The position numbers and the translations under genes are program-made. Below the pieces are notes generated by a model. The model did not search any database. It was not told the origin of the DNA and saw only the letters and a list, made by a program, of their open reading frames with translations. 34,784 bases of DNA from Deltaproteobacteria bacterium (GTDB lineage Bacteria > Desulfobacterota > Desulfobacteria > Desulfobacterales > UBA11574): positions 1-34,784 of the forward strand of contig JAFDEW010000008.1 of NCBI GenBank assembly GCA_019310125.1. The letters run 5' to 3'. Numbering within the stretch: position 1 is the stretch's first letter; each line of letters begins with the position of its first letter. Of the stretch, positions 6,648 to 14,856 are shown piece by piece.

Positions 6648-8393
6648 ATGACGCTAAGCGATTTAATCATCAATTATTTGGAACAATTTGGCGTGGAATA
6701 TGTTTTCAGCGTACCGGGCGGTCCTATCGGCTCCCTGTATGATGCACTTGCACGCAGCGAAAAAAGGGGCGGTCCCCGTAGCATTCTCGCTCGTCATGAA
6801 GCGGGCGGGGTGTTTATGGCTGACGGCTATGCCCGTGAAACCGGAAAAATTGGCGTATGCTGTGCAACCACCGGTCCCGGGGCAACCAATCTGATTACCG
6901 GTGTTGCTTCAGCGTATACGGATCATATTCCCTTGCTCGTCATCACGGCACAAACCCGGTTGTCCGATTTCAGCATGGGCGCTTTTCAGGAATCCTCTGC
7001 GGATGTCACGGATATACTGGGAATGTTTGAACACTGTACCCGCTATAACACCATGGTTACCCATGCCGACCAATTGGAGAAGAAACTTGCTGCTGCATTG
7101 ACGACGGCTTTGCGCCCCCCAAAAGGCCCCGCACATTTAAGTGTGCCGTTTGATCTCTTGCGTTCTGAAAAAAGTGGTCAAATGGCGTTTCCAAATTTAT
7201 ACGGCCTGTTGACCCAACCCGCTTCGGAGGTGGATGTTGCGGCACTGGAAACACTCTGTCAAGAAGTATACACGGTATTAAACCAAAACCGCCAAGTGGT
7301 GTTGGTTATCGGCCATGATTGTGCAGGCGCCGGGCAAGAGATCATTGAATTTGCCGAACTTATCGGCGCACCCATTGTCACCACACAGCGTGGAAAATCC
7401 TGGATTAATCCATATCATCCTCTGGCGCGTGGTGTATTTGGCTTTGCCGGACATAAAACGGCCCGTAAGGCGCTGACGGATGAATCCGTTGGTCTGATAC
7501 TGGCGGTTGGCACCAATCTAAACGAATGGTCAACCAGCGGGTGGGATTCCTTATTAATGAATGACATGCTGGTTCATATTCATCATGAAAAGGCCTGTTT
7601 TGACCGTTCTCCCATGGCGCGTCTGCATGTTTATGGAACCATCCGCACGATATTCAAGGAACTATGTTCACGGGTTGAACCCCTAAAGCCGGAGGGCAAA
7701 CTCCCTCTGACCGGCAAGGGGAAAGAACAAGATATGCCCCCGCAATCGTATTCGGATCATCTAAAAGAATCCCCATATGTGCCCCATCAAATTGAAGTCC
7801 AAGCACCGGACAGTTGCCGGCGGGACAACACCTCGCCATTGATCAAGCCCCAGCGACTGATTTGTGAAATCATACAGCGGTTTCCGCCTGAAACCCGTTT
7901 TCTCATCGATAACAGTAACAGCGTGCCGTGGTCCATCCATTATTTTTTTCATCGCCGTCCCGAAAACTACCATCTATCGTTGGGGTTTGCTTCTATGGGA
8001 TGGGCGATCGGCGCGTCGGTGGGTATGGCTTTGGGTTCGCGAAATACCCCCGTAGTTTGTTTCACGGGTGACGGATGCTATTTAATGAGCGGCCAGGAAA
8101 TTACCGTAGCCGTAGCAGAACGGCTGCCGGTAATTTTTGTGTTATTAAATGACCATGCATATGGAATGATCCGGCACGGCCATCGCCTGGCAGGTAAGGA
8201 ATCTGTTGATTTTGCGATTCCGCCGGTTGATTTTTGCATGATGGCGGAGGCAACCGGGGCAAATGCTCACAAAATTCGAGACCCTAAAGATTTTGAACAC
8301 ATCGACTTTCAAGCGCTGTGTCGGCGTAATGGCCCGACTTTATTGGAAGTCACTATTGATCCGGAGGAAGCGCCGCCGATCGGTATGTTTTAA
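6648..8393 (+). CDS. Thiamine pyrophosphate-dependent enzyme, acetolactate-synthase-like
   Basis: This 581-residue protein has the three-domain layout of the ALS/pyruvate oxidase/benzoylformate decarboxylase family. The N-terminal PYR domain has the activating Glu in ARHEAGG (E51) and TTGPGATNLITG. The central domain lies at about 190-330. The C-terminal PP domain has the Mg-TPP motif GDG (474-476) followed by LLND. Such enzymes decarboxylate 2-oxo acids and transfer or release the aldehyde. No regulatory small subunit (ilvN-like) or other branched-chain gene is adjacent, so a catabolic or specialised 2-oxo acid reaction is as likely as acetolactate synthesis. The central domain contains a long loop around residues 350-390 that aligns poorly from memory. 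It is monocistronic; the Shine-Dalgarno is weak (AAGG/TTGGA before the ATG). Confidence 0.85.
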   Translation: MTLSDLIINYLEQFGVEYVFSVPGGPIGSLYDALARSEKRGGPRSILARHEAGGVFMADGYARETGKIGVCCATTGPGATNLITGVASAYTDHIPLLVITAQTRLSDFSMGAFQESSADVTDILGMFEHCTRYNTMVTHADQLEKKLAAALTTALRPPKGPAHLSVPFDLLRSEKSGQMAFPNLYGLLTQPASEVDVAALETLCQEVYTVLNQNRQVVLVIGHDCAGAGQEIIEFAELIGAPIVTTQRGKSWINPYHPLARGVFGFAGHKTARKALTDESVGLILAVGTNLNEWSTSGWDSLLMNDMLVHIHHEKACFDRSPMARLHVYGTIRTIFKELCSRVEPLKPEGKLPLTGKGKEQDMPPQSYSDHLKESPYVPHQIEVQAPDSCRRDNTSPLIKPQRLICEIIQRFPPETRFLIDNSNSVPWSIHYFFHRRPENYHLSLGFASMGWAIGASVGMALGSRNTPVVCFTGDGCYLMSGQEITVAVAERLPVIFVLLNDHAYGMIRHGHRLAGKESVDFAIPPVDFCMMAEATGANAHKIRDPKDFEHIDFQALCRRNGPTLLEVTIDPEEAPPIGMF

Positions 8394-8600
8394 GAGTTCC
8401 ATGTTGTAAAGGTCTCAGTATCCATCCCAAGGTGATTTTCGAGACATTAATCTTGTTTGGTTTATTTTCAATTCTTTCTGAGTTTTGACTTTTTGTTTCG
8501 TAAGAGATATATCTCAAACTCCATTCTATCCCGAAAATTTTCATAAAATATCAGGGCTGACAGTTCCTTAATTGTAAATTTTGTGCTTTTTGTGACAACC

Positions 8601-10430
8601 ATGATTGATCAGGCGAGAAAAATCCTTAAAACGGTATTCGGATATGACGGGTTCATCTTTTTGCAGGAAGATGTGATTGAAAACATTTTGCGAAAAAATG
8701 ATACCCTGGTTATCATGCCGACGGGCGGTGGAAAATCGCTTTGCTACCAGATTCCGGCCCTTATGTTTAAAGGATTGACCATTGTTGTTTCGCCGCTGAT
8801 TTCATTGATGAAGGATCAGGTGGAGCAGTTAATGGAGTCAGGGGTTTCCGTGGCACTGTTAAACAGCTCGCTGACGCCTCACGAGTATCGCCGGAATGTA
8901 GAGCTCATTAAACACGGCAACGTGAAATTACTTTACCTGGCTCCGGAATCCTTGTTGAAATCCAGTGTATTAGAAATGCTTTCATCTGTGCCCGTGGATT
9001 GTCTTGCCATTGACGAGGCCCATTGCATTTCCGCATGGGGACATGATTTTCGTCCGGAGTACCGGCGGTTGGTGGATGTGAGGCTGCGTTTTCCCAAAGC
9101 GGTTTGTATCGCACTGACGGCCACGGCAACCCCGAGGGTGCGAAAAGACATTAAATCCAGTCTCGGTTTTGAAGACTCCGGCGAATATGTTGCCGGTTTC
9201 AATAGAGAAAATCTGTTTCTCCAAGTGGTTCCCAAAGATAACCCCTTGGATCAAGCCATCGGGTTTATCCGCAAATTTGCGGGTCAATCCGGGATCATAT
9301 ATTGTTTTACCCGCCGGCAGGTAGATGATCTTTATACGGTTCTAAAAGATGAAGGGTTTTCAGTACGCCCGTATCATGCCGGTCTGACCGAAATCCATCG
9401 AAAACAAAACCAGAATCTGTTTATCCGGGACGATGTGCAGATTATTGTGGCGACCATCGCTTTCGGCATGGGAATCAACAAGCCCAATGTTCGATTTGTT
9501 GTTCATTTCGATATGCCCAAGAATATGGAAAGTTATTACCAGGAAATCGGCAGAGCCGGACGAGACGGATTGCCGGCCCATTGTATGCTGCTGTTCAGTT
9601 ATGCGGATATTCATAAAATAACGCATTTTATCAACAAGAAAAACGCTTCTGAAAAACGGGTGGCGCACATCCATTTCAATGCATTTTTGCGTTTTGTTGA
9701 AACCGATGACTGTCGTCGCATCCCGCTGCTCAATTATTTTGGTGAAGAGTATTCTATTGAAAATTGCAATATGTGCGACAACTGTCTGGCCGGAGAAAAA
9801 GAGTTGACCGACCTTACCATACCGGCCCAGAAATTCTTGTCCTGTGTTAAGCGGACCGGTGAGCTGTTTGGAATGGGCCATATCATTGATGTGTTGCACG
9901 GCTCAAGTGCACGGAAAGTTTTAAGATTCGGTCATGATAAATTATCTACTTACGGCATTGGAAAGGAATTTTCAAAAAAACAATGGATGATTCTGGCGCG
10001 TCAGTTTCTTTACAAAAAGCTCCTGATTCAGGATATGGAATATGGAAGTTTGAAGCTTACAGATGACGCATGGGATGTTTTTCAAGGGGAAAAAACGGTT
10101 CTGGGCCATTTAAAAAAACAAGATGATGATAAAGGAGCTGAAAAAAAATCAAAGATAAAAACCATACCGGACCACGACAAAAATCTGTTTGAAATCCTGC
10201 GGAAAAAAAGAAAAAATCTCGCTGATCACGCAGAAGTTCCCCCTTATGTCATTTTTTCAGACAGAACCTTGATTGAACTGGCCGCGTATTTTCCTCAAAC
10301 CATGGAAAGTTTCCTGGATATTCATGGCGTGGGCATTGTAAAACTCGAAAAATACGGATCCATTTTTCTTGGCCTTATTCAGAAATATTGCAGGGAGCGT
10401 GAAATTAAAGAACGACCCAAAAACTTTTAA
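8601..10430 (+). CDS. recQ: ATP-dependent DNA helicase RecQ
   Basis: This 609-residue superfamily 2 helicase unwinds DNA 3' to 5' in recombination and fork repair. Visible motifs are Walker A PTGGGKS (40-46), DEAH box IDEAHCISAWGHDFRPEY (137-154, with the RecQ-specific aromatic-rich loop) and motif III ALTATATPR. They continue with the motif VI region YYQEIGRAGRDGLP, and the RecQ zinc module with Cys residues in DDCRR and ENCNMCDNC. A winged-helix RQC region follows, then a C-terminal HRDC-like domain ending near FLDIHGVGIVKLEKYG. The length is normal for bacterial RecQ. The ATG at 8601 gives the family-like N-terminus; a GTG six codons upstream is possible, and neither has a clear Shine-Dalgarno. 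The next gene starts 36 bases downstream and may be co-transcribed. Confidence 0.92.
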   Translation: MIDQARKILKTVFGYDGFIFLQEDVIENILRKNDTLVIMPTGGGKSLCYQIPALMFKGLTIVVSPLISLMKDQVEQLMESGVSVALLNSSLTPHEYRRNVELIKHGNVKLLYLAPESLLKSSVLEMLSSVPVDCLAIDEAHCISAWGHDFRPEYRRLVDVRLRFPKAVCIALTATATPRVRKDIKSSLGFEDSGEYVAGFNRENLFLQVVPKDNPLDQAIGFIRKFAGQSGIIYCFTRRQVDDLYTVLKDEGFSVRPYHAGLTEIHRKQNQNLFIRDDVQIIVATIAFGMGINKPNVRFVVHFDMPKNMESYYQEIGRAGRDGLPAHCMLLFSYADIHKITHFINKKNASEKRVAHIHFNAFLRFVETDDCRRIPLLNYFGEEYSIENCNMCDNCLAGEKELTDLTIPAQKFLSCVKRTGELFGMGHIIDVLHGSSARKVLRFGHDKLSTYGIGKEFSKKQWMILARQFLYKKLLIQDMEYGSLKLTDDAWDVFQGEKTVLGHLKKQDDDKGAEKKSKIKTIPDHDKNLFEILRKKRKNLADHAEVPPYVIFSDRTLIELAAYFPQTMESFLDIHGVGIVKLEKYGSIFLGLIQKYCREREIKERPKNF

Positions 10431-10466
10431 AAGACACAGATAATATTATTAATTAAGGAGACGATG

Positions 10467-10814
10467 ATGGTTAGTGAAAAAGAATTCAATGATGTGGATT
10501 TATCGGTAAAGCAAAACAATCTGTATCTGGAAGAGTCGTTTACGGACTTGGACATGGCCGCCATCCGGCGCCTGACACCGGTCAAGCCCAACGGTTTGAA
10601 AGATAAAACTCGCAAACAGATTTTTGTGGGGCACCTTAATTTAATGACCCCTGAAGGGCCGCTCCCGATCCAGACCCCCCTTGAGGCCAGAAACCTTAAA
10701 GAAGCCATGGAAATATACCCGGAGGCTATGAAAACAGTTCTGGCAAAAATGCAGGAAGAAATCAAAAAGTTACAGCAAAAAAAAGATTCCCGTATTATCG
10801 TCCCCGGAACTTGA
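10467..10814 (+). CDS. Small soluble protein, unknown function
   Basis: This 115-residue charged protein is not assigned to a family. The middle contains ATRRLTP-like and GHLNLMTPEGPLPIQTPLEA segments; the last third (EAMKTVLAKMQEEIKKLQQKK) is a probable coiled coil. There is no signal peptide or membrane helix. AAGGAG (10455-10460) stands six bases from the second of two adjacent ATGs (10464 and 10467), so I prefer 10467. It follows recQ by 36 bases on the same strand. A proline-rich core plus helical tail suggests a protein-binding role, but that is only an impression. Confidence 0.75.
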   Translation: MVSEKEFNDVDLSVKQNNLYLEESFTDLDMAAIRRLTPVKPNGLKDKTRKQIFVGHLNLMTPEGPLPIQTPLEARNLKEAMEIYPEAMKTVLAKMQEEIKKLQQKKDSRIIVPGT

Positions 10815-10841
10815 TAGTATAGGAATTTCCTTTTTTTTAGA

Positions 10842-10886
10842 GCGGCGAAGCCGCGTTATATAGAATCGCGAAGTGATTGTATAACT
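10842..10886. repeat. Paired small hairpins after the 10467 gene
   Basis: GCGGC-GAA-GCCGC is followed at once by a second stem, GTTATA..AATC with GATT..TATAAC. This is an intergenic palindromic repeat type rather than a classical terminator, since no U-tract follows. The rest of 10887-11084 is very AT-rich with no gene. Confidence 0.5.
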
Positions 10887-11084
10887 TGACATAAATCATT
10901 TTCTAAACAAACGCTGTGCCCTGGTTTTCTTTTTGTGGGGCCTCTTGTTTTGAAATATGTATTAAACCGTTGGATTTTATTTAATATCATAATTACAAGA
11001 AACACAATATGTGGTAACTTATGTTAATAAAATACAATATATTCTAATTCAATGGAATTATATATAATTTATATATAATTTTAC

Positions 11085-11113
11085 TTGACAATATCAAGTG
11101 ACAAGTTTATGAT
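11085..11113 (+). promoter_or_regulatory. Strong sigma-70 promoter for the small HTH gene
   Basis: TTGACA (11085-11090), a 17-base spacer and TATGAT (11108-11113) are almost consensus. An inverted repeat ACTTGA-CAATA-TCAAGT covers the -35 box, and a TATAACTA motif recurs downstream (about 11113 and 11137). Both are candidate operators for the HTH protein itself. Confidence 0.75.
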
Positions 11114-11153
11114 ATAACTAAAAAATCGAGTAGGTTATAACTAATTATATCAA

Positions 11154-11351
11154 ATGAATAAAAATTCACTAAAAGAGATTAGAGAATCTCTTATGATGAG
11201 CAAGGCCGAGCTCGCCAGAAAGGCTAGGATATCACCGATTACCATTACACGTATCGAACAGGGTATGCCCTGCAGAATGGAAACAAGACGTAAGATTATT
11301 CTGGCATTAGGGTATAAGATTTCGGATAGGAAAAAAGTGTTTGGTGACTGA
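11154..11351 (+). CDS. Small XRE-family HTH regulator
   Basis: This 65-residue protein is almost entirely a Cro/C1-type helix-turn-helix: LKEIRESLMMSKAELARKA, then ISPITITRIEQG as the turn and recognition helix, and a last helix METRRKIILALGY. It binds DNA, presumably as a dimer. The gene has no good Shine-Dalgarno but a near-perfect promoter at 11085-11113 whose -35 box overlaps a palindrome, so autoregulation is likely. It stands alone between two unrelated genes and ends before a bidirectional terminator. No phage or toxin gene is adjacent, so its target is unknown. Confidence 0.85.
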   Translation: MNKNSLKEIRESLMMSKAELARKARISPITITRIEQGMPCRMETRRKIILALGYKISDRKKVFGD

Positions 11352-11432
11352 GAAGATATCTGCCTGCTTTCCCTATAGGTGAGATATAGTCCGGCGAATT
11401 AAAAAATAATTAATAGTAAATCATCCAATAAC

Positions 11433-11460
11433 AACGGCAGGGTCGTTTGACTCTGCCGTT
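11433..11460. terminator. Bidirectional intrinsic terminator
   Basis: AACGGCAGGGTC and GACTCTGCCGTT form a 12-base-pair stem (one G-T pair) with a GTTT loop. It is followed by ATTATTT on the plus strand, with a run of T also on the minus strand. It separates the plus-strand HTH gene from the convergent LysM gene. Confidence 0.75.
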
Positions 11461-11536
11461 ATTATTTCATGATATGTTGAAACTCGTCCGCCCGGGCACT
11501 AAATAAAAAATCGTCAGGGGGGCTGAGCTGCCCGTG

Positions 11537-12172
11537 TTACGGACCCACTATTAATTTCTGCCCGGGATGGATGACAGCTCTGTCAGACAATTTATTCAGG
11601 GCCCGTATTTTTTTCACCGTTACCCCATACTTTCGAGCGATGTTGTAAAGCGTGTCACCGGGTCGGACCGTGTGATACCGTTTTTTCGGGGTTTTTTTAA
11701 CAACCGCCGCCGGTTTTACGGCCTGGGTTTTTTGGGCCTTGACTTGGGCGATGTCCTTTTGCAAATTATTCATGCCGGTTACGAGGTGATCCATTCTTAA
11801 TGACATGGAAGCTTCCAATCGGTCAAAACGATCCTTGAATTGTTCTAACGCTTGGGGCTGTTCTAAGGCCAGTGTTAGTTTGTCGTCGATATCTTGAAAT
11901 CTGACGATTTGTTCTTCAAGCTTTATTAGCCGGTTTTCAAAGCCTGAAAGTTTTCCCAGAATTCCTCCCAACGCCAGAATTAGCATGACAATGAAAATCA
12001 AAAAAAATACCCCAACCCATGATAAGGGAATTGTTTCAGGAAGGTTGAACACCCCGGAACCGAATTTTTTCTTTTTTTTCTTATCCCACTGCAAATATTC
12101 TTGTTCATAAAAATCATTCTGTTCCGGTTCTGAATTTTCTTGACCCGTAAGGTCGGAGTTTTTATGATCCAT
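11537..12172 (-). CDS. Membrane-anchored coiled-coil protein with C-terminal LysM domain
   Basis: This 211-residue protein has four parts. Residues 1-45 are acidic, then basic (KKKKKKFGSG), and cytoplasmic. One membrane helix lies at about 50-72 (LSWVGVFFLIFIVMLILALG). A periplasmic coiled coil follows at about 78-150 (ENRLIKLEEQIVRF, FDRLEASMSLRMDHL). A single LysM domain occupies about 163-210 (YHTVRPGDTLYNIARKYGV, KLSDRAVIHPGQKLIV). LysM binds the GlcNAc backbone of peptidoglycan, so the protein probably tethers the inner membrane to the wall. GGAGGG precedes the ATG at 12172. It is monocistronic and convergent with the HTH gene. Confidence 0.88.
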   Translation of the reverse strand: MDHKNSDLTGQENSEPEQNDFYEQEYLQWDKKKKKKFGSGVFNLPETIPLSWVGVFFLIFIVMLILALGGILGKLSGFENRLIKLEEQIVRFQDIDDKLTLALEQPQALEQFKDRFDRLEASMSLRMDHLVTGMNNLQKDIAQVKAQKTQAVKPAAVVKKTPKKRYHTVRPGDTLYNIARKYGVTVKKIRALNKLSDRAVIHPGQKLIVGP

Positions 12173-12412
12173 AGCTGCCCTCCAGGAAATTATTTACTAT
12201 CTTCTTCTAATATCTCCAAAGTTAACCGTATCAAATTTTTTCAAGAATTTAAAGAAGAAACACCTTTATTTGAAAAGGCTAAGCCGGTTGGCTTGGCCAC
12301 GCCTGCCACTGTAATATCGCCCGGCATTCGCCTCGGGCGCAGCCTGGGATGATTAAAATTGCCCATAATATGGCTTTAAAAATTATCCCAAATTTATTCC
12401 TTCCCGTATGCC

Positions 12413-12475
12413 TGGTTTCAGGTGTCAGGTGCCAGCGCTTCTGTTCATCATTCCTGACACCTGACACCTGAAACC
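12413..12475. repeat. Perfect 18-bp inverted repeat (hairpin)
   Basis: GGTTTCAGGTGTCAGGTG (12413-12430) is exactly complementary to 12458-12475, with a 27-base loop. Each arm is itself a tandem of CAGGTGT. It is not followed by a U-tract, so it is more likely a repeat element than a terminator. Confidence 0.8.
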
Positions 12476-12682
12476 TGAAGATGTGGAACAAAAATGGGAT
12501 TAAAATTCCATCTGTATACACGGCGATTTTCACCACCCCAGGCGCAGCCCATGGCGGACGGGCACGAGTTAGTCCCGACGGGGAATTGAATAACATTGCG
12601 AATCGCTTTTATGAGTTGATATTGATGATATAAATGTAATAGAGTTTTTACTAAATAATGATTTATATTGTCAGTTCAAATT

Positions 12683-12712
12683 TTGAAATTGTTTTTTCTG
12701 AAAATTTATATA
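12683..12712 (+). promoter_or_regulatory. Possible tmc operon promoter
   Basis: TTGAAA (12683-12688), 18 bases, then TATATA (12707-12712) lies about 70 bases before tmcD in AT-rich sequence. The match is moderate and AT-rich regions produce chance hits. Confidence 0.35.
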
Positions 12713-12783
12713 AAATAGAATACACTCAAAACCCATAGGGTCCAATAGGGTAAATATCAGACAAGGAGCTATTCAAGAAAAAA

Positions 12784-14088
12784 ATGACCATGCATAATTT
12801 AAGCACCTGGGACTGGGAAACCGGTAAAAAGTTAATTGTGGATACCACAAAGTGGAAGGATATGTTCGACCGGGTAGAAGAACCTTATGCCAGCCCGGAC
12901 GGAGAAAGAATAGTGGCAGTCGTAAAAACCGGTGATATGGAATTTACTGTCTGTGAAAATGATGCTCCCTGGGAACGCACGTTTGACAAAATATGGTATT
13001 TAAAATTTGGACCTGACAATCGATTGACGGCATTGGTGTCGGATATGGGAACGTGGACTGTGGCGGTGGATGGTGCTGCTTGGGAAAACACCTTTGACTT
13101 TATATGGAATACCAAGTTCGGGGTTGACGGCAAAAACATCACGGTAGCCGCACAGAAAGACACAAAATACTTTGCAGTGACAAACGATATACCATGGGAG
13201 ACGAGATTTTCAGACCTGAGCAATCTCACTGTCAGCCATGATGGGAAAAGAGTTGCCGGTGTCGTCCCCACGGTCCCGATTAAACAAGGGGATATTTTTC
13301 AATTTCAGAAAGGTTGTTATTCCGCAGTAGTGGACGGCAAGCCATGGGATGCAAATTTCGTTAACGTCTGGGGCCTGGCCTTTTCCAATGATGCCGAGCA
13401 CGTGGCCGCAGAAGTGAGAACCTCCCTTTATGATTACACAATTGCTGTGGACGGAGTTCTTTGGGATAAGGTATATACTTCCGTTTGGACGCCGCAATTT
13501 AGCCCGGCAAACGGTTCGGTGACTGCGCCGGTAAGGATAGAAGGAAAATGGACGCTTGCTCAAGATGGAAAACCGTTTTGGGATCGCTTTTTTTATCAGC
13601 TCTGGCATCATATGTACAGCCCGGACGGAAAAAAGATAGCCGCCATCGTGGCAAGCAAATATGGCCGCTGGACCATCGCAGTTGACGGCATACCCTGGTC
13701 TCTCACCTTTGGTGATCTGGTCACCGATGCGGTTTTCAGCCCGGACGGAAACCGGATTGCCTGCATCGGAAAACAAGACGGAAAGTGGACCATTGCTGTG
13801 GACGGTAGGGCTTGGGGTGAAACATATGACATGGTCTGGCAGCCTGTTTTCAGTCCTGACAGCAGAACGGTCGCTGCAAAAGCAGAAAAAAATGGGCGGT
13901 ATACCATTGTGATAGACGGCAAACCTCTTAAAGAATCGTATCAAGCACTGTGGAATCCTGTTTTCAGCCCTGACTCCGAAAAGATTCTAATAAAAGGAAT
14001 CACGGGCGATTCACATGGCGGCAAGTATTTTCGACAGGTTTTGCCGGTAACCCATATCACCGGCGATCCCGGATCTCTCTCGAGCTAA
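12784..14088 (+). CDS. tmcD: TmcD-like beta-propeller protein of the Tmc complex
   Basis: This 434-residue protein is built of about eight repeats of roughly 45-50 residues. The repeated words are W-T-I/V-A-V-D-G-x-x-W and a following F-S-P-D-G/S (FSPDGNRIACIGKQDGKW, FSPDSRTVAAKAE), a TolB/WD40-like propeller pattern. There is no signal peptide, so it is probably cytoplasmic. In known sulfate reducers TmcD is the cytoplasmic repeat-containing subunit of the Tmc complex. The identification rests on these repeats plus tmcC, tmcB and tmcA directly downstream. AAGGAG lies 14 bases before the ATG; an ATG two codons later is a possible start. The gene comes first here, the reverse of the tmcABCD order I know from Desulfovibrio. 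Confidence 0.85.
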   Translation: MTMHNLSTWDWETGKKLIVDTTKWKDMFDRVEEPYASPDGERIVAVVKTGDMEFTVCENDAPWERTFDKIWYLKFGPDNRLTALVSDMGTWTVAVDGAAWENTFDFIWNTKFGVDGKNITVAAQKDTKYFAVTNDIPWETRFSDLSNLTVSHDGKRVAGVVPTVPIKQGDIFQFQKGCYSAVVDGKPWDANFVNVWGLAFSNDAEHVAAEVRTSLYDYTIAVDGVLWDKVYTSVWTPQFSPANGSVTAPVRIEGKWTLAQDGKPFWDRFFYQLWHHMYSPDGKKIAAIVASKYGRWTIAVDGIPWSLTFGDLVTDAVFSPDGNRIACIGKQDGKWTIAVDGRAWGETYDMVWQPVFSPDSRTVAAKAEKNGRYTIVIDGKPLKESYQALWNPVFSPDSEKILIKGITGDSHGGKYFRQVLPVTHITGDPGSLSS

Positions 14089-14104
14089 AAGGAAAAAAAG
14101 AGCC

Positions 14105-14764
14105 ATGCATGATATCTATAATTTTGTCAGCGGCCCGTTGGTCTGGGTCTCTTTTATCATTTTTTTCGCGGGGTGTTTGTACCGGCTGATCTCCATGGCC
14201 GTTTTGGCCAGGAAGAAAGATATATTCGTATATGAGTATATGAGCTTAAAATATGGGCTTCGGTCAATCCTGCATTGGATCATTCCCTTTGGAACGGTAA
14301 AATGGAGGAAAAATCCGTTTTTTACTATCGTCACATTTACATTTCATATCTGCATTATTTTGATTCCGATTTTTCTTAGTGCACATATCATTCTCTGGAA
14401 GGAATCGTGGAATATTAGCTGGTGGTATATTTCAGACACGGCTGCCGATGTAATGACGATCGTTGTTATTGCTTCATGTATTTTTTTTCTTATGAGAAGA
14501 ATCGTTCTGCCGGAGGTCAAGTACTTAACCTCTATTTCTGATTACGTCATACTTGCTATGGTTTCCGCACCCTTTATCACGGGTTTTTGGACATATCATC
14601 AGTGGCCTGGTTTTAGACTCATGGGAATTTTCCACATCATCTCCGGAGAGATCATGCTGGCGGCAATTCCTTTTACCCGCTTGATACATATGGTTTTCTT
14701 CCCGTTTACAAGAGGGTACATGGGGTCTGAATTCGGCGCCGTCAGGAATGCAAAAGATTGGTAG
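14105..14764 (+). CDS. tmcC: TmcC membrane cytochrome b subunit
   Basis: This 219-residue protein has five predicted membrane helices, at about residues 9-30, 74-96, 110-131, 145-160 and 172-196. Several His residues lie within or near helices (FTFHICIILI, HIISGEIML, RLIHMVFF), as expected for a NarI/DsrM-like b-type haem protein that exchanges electrons with the quinone pool. It begins 16 bases after tmcD and is followed by tmcB. In the Tmc complex it is the membrane anchor linking periplasmic cytochrome TmcA to cytoplasmic TmcB. No unusual feature is seen within the protein; the 92-base gap to tmcB holds an inverted repeat. Confidence 0.88.
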   Translation: MHDIYNFVSGPLVWVSFIIFFAGCLYRLISMAVLARKKDIFVYEYMSLKYGLRSILHWIIPFGTVKWRKNPFFTIVTFTFHICIILIPIFLSAHIILWKESWNISWWYISDTAADVMTIVVIASCIFFLMRRIVLPEVKYLTSISDYVILAMVSAPFITGFWTYHQWPGFRLMGIFHIISGEIMLAAIPFTRLIHMVFFPFTRGYMGSEFGAVRNAKDW

Positions 14765-14774
14765 GAAACGTAAG

Positions 14775-14840
14775 ATAAAATCGTAACACTTGAATATGAA
14801 AGCCTCCGACTCGTGCAAAATTCAGGTCAAACGATTTTAT
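14775..14840 (+). promoter_or_regulatory. Inverted repeat between tmcC and tmcB, next to the tmcB ribosome site
   Basis: ATAAAATCGT (14775-14784) is perfectly complementary to ACGATTTTAT (14831-14840), enclosing 46 bases. The right arm ends two bases before the AAGGAG that starts tmcB. It could stabilise mRNA ends or modulate tmcB translation; this is inference. Confidence 0.5.
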
Positions 14841-14856
14841 AAAAGGAGAACACAAC

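Larger units (their letters stand above)
12173..12783. other. Long intergenic region with inverted repeat
   Basis: No gene is supported. The main structure is the perfect hairpin at 12413-12475. The flanking GC-rich patches near 12320-12350 and 12530-12580 share CAGGCGCAGCC-like words in both arms and look like remnants of dispersed repeats. The last 150 bases are AT-rich and probably hold the tmc promoter. Confidence 0.5.

Noticed and set aside
12279-12596. Minus-strand frame of 105 codons in the gap before tmcD
   Set aside because: It runs through the hairpin repeat at 12413-12475 and repeat-like GC patches, with no family resemblance.
13210-13944. Long minus-strand frame antisense to tmcD
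   Set aside because: It mirrors the repeated codons of the propeller gene on the opposite strand, with no ribosome site and no family-like sequence.
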